Source: an uncultured Prevotellaceae bacterium
GTDB taxonomy: Bacteria; Bacteroidota; Bacteroidia; Bacteroidales; Bacteroidaceae
Assembly (NCBI GenBank): GCA_902477365.1
Contig: CABSGW010000072.1
Location: forward strand, 1-10,430
Length of the DNA: 10,430 nt
Reading direction: 5' to 3'
Each line of letters opens with the position of its first letter. Position 1 is the stretch's first letter. The notes under the pieces are model-generated. The model saw only the letters and a list, made by a program, of their open reading frames with translations, was not told where the DNA came from and ran no database searches. This document shows positions 8,194 to 10,430 of the stretch, piece after piece. Position numbers and translations under genes: made by a program.

Positions 8194-8224
8194 TTTGTTA
8201 TCTAGGAGATTAATTGTACCTTTG
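8194..8224 (+). promoter_or_regulatory. Predicted promoter of the transketolase-rpiB unit
   Basis: TTTG at 8194-8197, a 19-base spacer, and TACCTTTG at 8217-8224 form an essentially perfect Bacteroidota promoter. Transcription would start near 8230, giving a leader of about 25-30 bases before the ATG at 8257. No terminator hairpin is visible between tamB and this promoter, so some read-through from tamB is possible. Confidence 0.8.
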
Positions 8225-8256
8225 TTCACTAAATATAGAAATGTCTCATAACAATT

Positions 8257-10281
8257 ATGAATAACTCTACGAAATTGATGAATTTAGCAGCGGATAATAT
8301 TCGTATTTTGGCTGCGTCAATGGTTGAGAAAGCACACTCTGGACATCCAGGAGGAGCTATGGGAGGAGCAGATTTTATCAATGTGCTCTATTCTGAATTT
8401 TTAGTTTATGACCCTAATAGACCGGAATGGGAATGTCGAGACCGTTTCTTTTTAGACCCGGGACACATGTCGCCGATGTTATATTCACAACTCGCTTTAA
8501 TTGATCGGTTCACCATTGAGGAACTAAAACAATTTAGGCAATGGGGATCTCCTACGCCGGGACACCCCGAAGTGAACGTTGCAAGAGGTATTGAAAATAC
8601 ATCAGGTCCGCTTGGACAAGGTCATACTTATGCGGTTGGAGCTGCAATTGCAGCCAAATTCTTGGCCGCGCGAACAGGAAATCCTTCTTTCTTAAAGGAA
8701 AAAATTTATTCTTATATTTCTGACGGTGGTATTCAAGAGGAAGTCTCCCAAGGAGCAGGACGTGTTGCGGGACATTTAGGTTTGAACAACTTAATCATGT
8801 TCTATGATTCCAATGATATCCAGTTATCGACAGCCTGTGACGCAGTCATCAGCGAAGATACTGCGATGAAATATCGCTCTTGGAACTGGAACGTGATCGA
8901 AATAGATGGAAACGACTGTGAACAAATTCGACAGGCACTGAAGGATGCTCAACAAGAGGACAAACGTCCTACCCTTATCATTGGTAAGTGTATTATGGGT
9001 AAAGGTTGCCGCAAAGCAGACAACACATCATATGAATGTGATTGTGGAACACATGGTGCACCACTGGGAGGAGATGCTTACATCAATACGATTAAGAATC
9101 TAGGAGGAGATCCCGAAAATCCGTTCATCATCTATGACGAAGTAAAAGAACTGTACAAACAACGTAAAGAGGAACTTTTACAGATCGTAAAAGAAAGACA
9201 TGATGAGGAAGAAGCTTGGGCAAAAGAAAATCCGGGAAAAGCGGCCAAACAAAAAGATTGGTTCGAGAAGAAATTACCTTCTCTGAATTGGGATTCTATT
9301 GAGCAAAAGCCAAATGGACCTACAAGAAACGGATCTGCAGCGTGTCTATCTATGTTGGCTCAAAATGTAGAGAACATGATCTGTTCTTCTGCCGACTTAT
9401 GCAATTCGGACAAGACTGATGGCTTCTTAAAATACACACAGAATATCACCAACGGAGATTTTTCAGGTGCATTTTTCCAGGCCGGTGTCAGTGAGTTAAC
9501 CATGGCTTGTGTTTGTATTGGTATGGCCTTGCATGGCGGTGTCTATGTAGCAATGGGTACATTCTTTGTATTCTCAGACTACATGAAGCCCGCGATTCGT
9601 ATGGCTGCATTGATGGAGTTACCCGTTAAATTTGTATGGACACACGATGCGTTCCGTGTAGGTGAAGATGGACCGACCCACGAACCCGTTGAGCAAGAAG
9701 CACAAATACGCCTTATGGAAAAGCTGAAAAATCATCACGGACGTAACTCTGTGCTCGTTCTTCGGCCTTCAGATGTTCATGAGACAACTGTTAGTTGGCG
9801 TATGGCTATGGAAAATCAGGATACCCCCACGGCTATTATCTTGTCTCGTCAGAATGTGAACGACTTGCCCGAAAGCACAACCTACCAAGAAGCAACTAAA
9901 GGTGCTTATCAAGTAATTGCTTGTGAAACTCCGGATGTTATTCTTATCGCTTCTGGTTCAGAAGTTTCTACGTTGGTAGCGACAGCAGACCTCTTGCAGA
10001 AAGACAATATACAGGTACGTGTAGTGAGCTGTCCGTCAGAAGGACTGTTCCAAACTCAAAGTAAAGCATATAAAGAGAGTATTTTACCTGCTGAGGTTAA
10101 GAAGTTTGGTTTGACAGCAGGTCTGCCCGTTACCCTCGAGGGTCTTGTAGGCTCTAACGGAACTGTATACGGTCTTAATAGCTTTGGTTTTTCGGCTCCT
10201 TACAAAGTTTTGGACGAAAAATTAGGGTTTACGCCTGAAAACATATATAACCAAGTAAAACTATTTTTAAATCAAAAATAA
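8257..10281 (+). CDS. tkt: Transketolase
   Basis: Transketolase moves two-carbon ketol units between sugar phosphates in the non-oxidative pentose phosphate pathway, using thiamine diphosphate (ThDP) and a divalent metal. The 674-residue length is normal, and the N-terminal ThDP, central pyrimidine-binding and C-terminal domains are all present. Conserved sites include SGHPGG (His30), DPGHMSPMLYS (His70), TPGHPE (His103), SGPLGQG (116-122), GTHGAPLGG (His266), THD (462-464) with GEDGPTHEPVEQ (His475), and RPSDVHET followed by ILSRQN. The metal/ThDP motif reads SDG (155-157) and ends in YDSND, where most family members have GDG. The catalytic glutamate is in GVSELTM (Glu413) rather than the usual GVREHAM. 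The ATG at 8257 gives the expected start and lies downstream of a strong promoter. It is followed after 11 bases by rpiB. Confidence 0.96.
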   Translation: MNNSTKLMNLAADNIRILAASMVEKAHSGHPGGAMGGADFINVLYSEFLVYDPNRPEWECRDRFFLDPGHMSPMLYSQLALIDRFTIEELKQFRQWGSPTPGHPEVNVARGIENTSGPLGQGHTYAVGAAIAAKFLAARTGNPSFLKEKIYSYISDGGIQEEVSQGAGRVAGHLGLNNLIMFYDSNDIQLSTACDAVISEDTAMKYRSWNWNVIEIDGNDCEQIRQALKDAQQEDKRPTLIIGKCIMGKGCRKADNTSYECDCGTHGAPLGGDAYINTIKNLGGDPENPFIIYDEVKELYKQRKEELLQIVKERHDEEEAWAKENPGKAAKQKDWFEKKLPSLNWDSIEQKPNGPTRNGSAACLSMLAQNVENMICSSADLCNSDKTDGFLKYTQNITNGDFSGAFFQAGVSELTMACVCIGMALHGGVYVAMGTFFVFSDYMKPAIRMAALMELPVKFVWTHDAFRVGEDGPTHEPVEQEAQIRLMEKLKNHHGRNSVLVLRPSDVHETTVSWRMAMENQDTPTAIILSRQNVNDLPESTTYQEATKGAYQVIACETPDVILIASGSEVSTLVATADLLQKDNIQVRVVSCPSEGLFQTQSKAYKESILPAEVKKFGLTAGLPVTLEGLVGSNGTVYGLNSFGFSAPYKVLDEKLGFTPENIYNQVKLFLNQK

Positions 10282-10292
10282 GTAGGTGGAAT

Positions 10293-10430
10293 ATGGATCA
10301 CACAAAAATAGGACTGGCATCAGACCACGCCGGGTATGAACTTAAACAATTCATTATCCAGTACCTTACAAAAAAAGGAATACCTTTTGAGGATTTTGGA
10401 TGCTTTTCAGAAGAAAGTTGTGACTACGCA
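10293..10430 (+). CDS. rpiB: Ribose-5-phosphate isomerase B, N-terminal part (cut by window end)
   Basis: RpiB interconverts ribose 5-phosphate and ribulose 5-phosphate, supplying a transketolase substrate. Only 46 codons lie in the window, from the ATG at 10293. They contain the LacA/RpiB family signatures IGLASDHAGYELK (about residues 6-18) and DFGCFSEESCDYA (34-46); the family protein is normally about 145 residues. The gap after the transketolase stop is 11 bases, so the two genes are almost certainly co-transcribed and act in the same pathway. The frame is open to the window edge and shows no defect. Confidence 0.95.
   Translation, partial: MDHTKIGLASDHAGYELKQFIIQYLTKKGIPFEDFGCFSEESCDYA

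Overview
The window looks like a chromosomal segment of a Bacteroidales-type bacterium (phylum Bacteroidota); I cannot name the genus. Three things support this. The base composition is AT-rich. The promoters match the Bacteroidota sigma-factor pattern (TTTG, about 18-19 bases, TAnnTTTG) rather than TTGACA/TATAAT. The gene set is also typical: a six-subunit Na+-pumping NADH:quinone reductase, a very large TamB-like protein, and a Bacteroidales-style transketolase followed by rpiB.

Layout. Positions 1 to about 55 are a short, more GC-rich stretch that does not belong to the gene it abuts. From about 56 to 3491, on the minus strand, lies the 5' part of an nqr operon, transcribed nqrA > nqrB > nqrC > nqrD. 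nqrA, nqrB and nqrC are intact. nqrD starts normally but loses all family similarity after about 51 residues. The AT-rich gap from about 3492 to 3757 is a divergent promoter region. From there to 8175, on the plus strand, lies a tamB-like gene of about 1,470 codons, split into two reading frames by a one-base shift between 5911 and 5937 and lacking a normal start codon. A clear promoter at 8194-8224 then drives transketolase (8257-10281) and rpiB (from 10293, cut by the window end).

Function. NqrA, B and C are subunits of the membrane complex that oxidises NADH, reduces quinone and pumps Na+. The covalent FMN attachment motifs of NqrB and NqrC are present. TamB-like proteins span from the inner membrane towards the outer membrane and take part in outer-membrane protein or lipid traffic. 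Transketolase and RpiB belong to the non-oxidative pentose phosphate pathway and form a tight pair.

The unusual points are the broken nqrD junction, the frameshifted and start-less tamB, and a transketolase with atypical thiamine-diphosphate motifs. I see no CRISPR array, tRNA, rRNA or complete mobile element. I found no convincing new biological system; the most informative oddities are gene disruptions, and each could be a real mutation or an assembly artefact.
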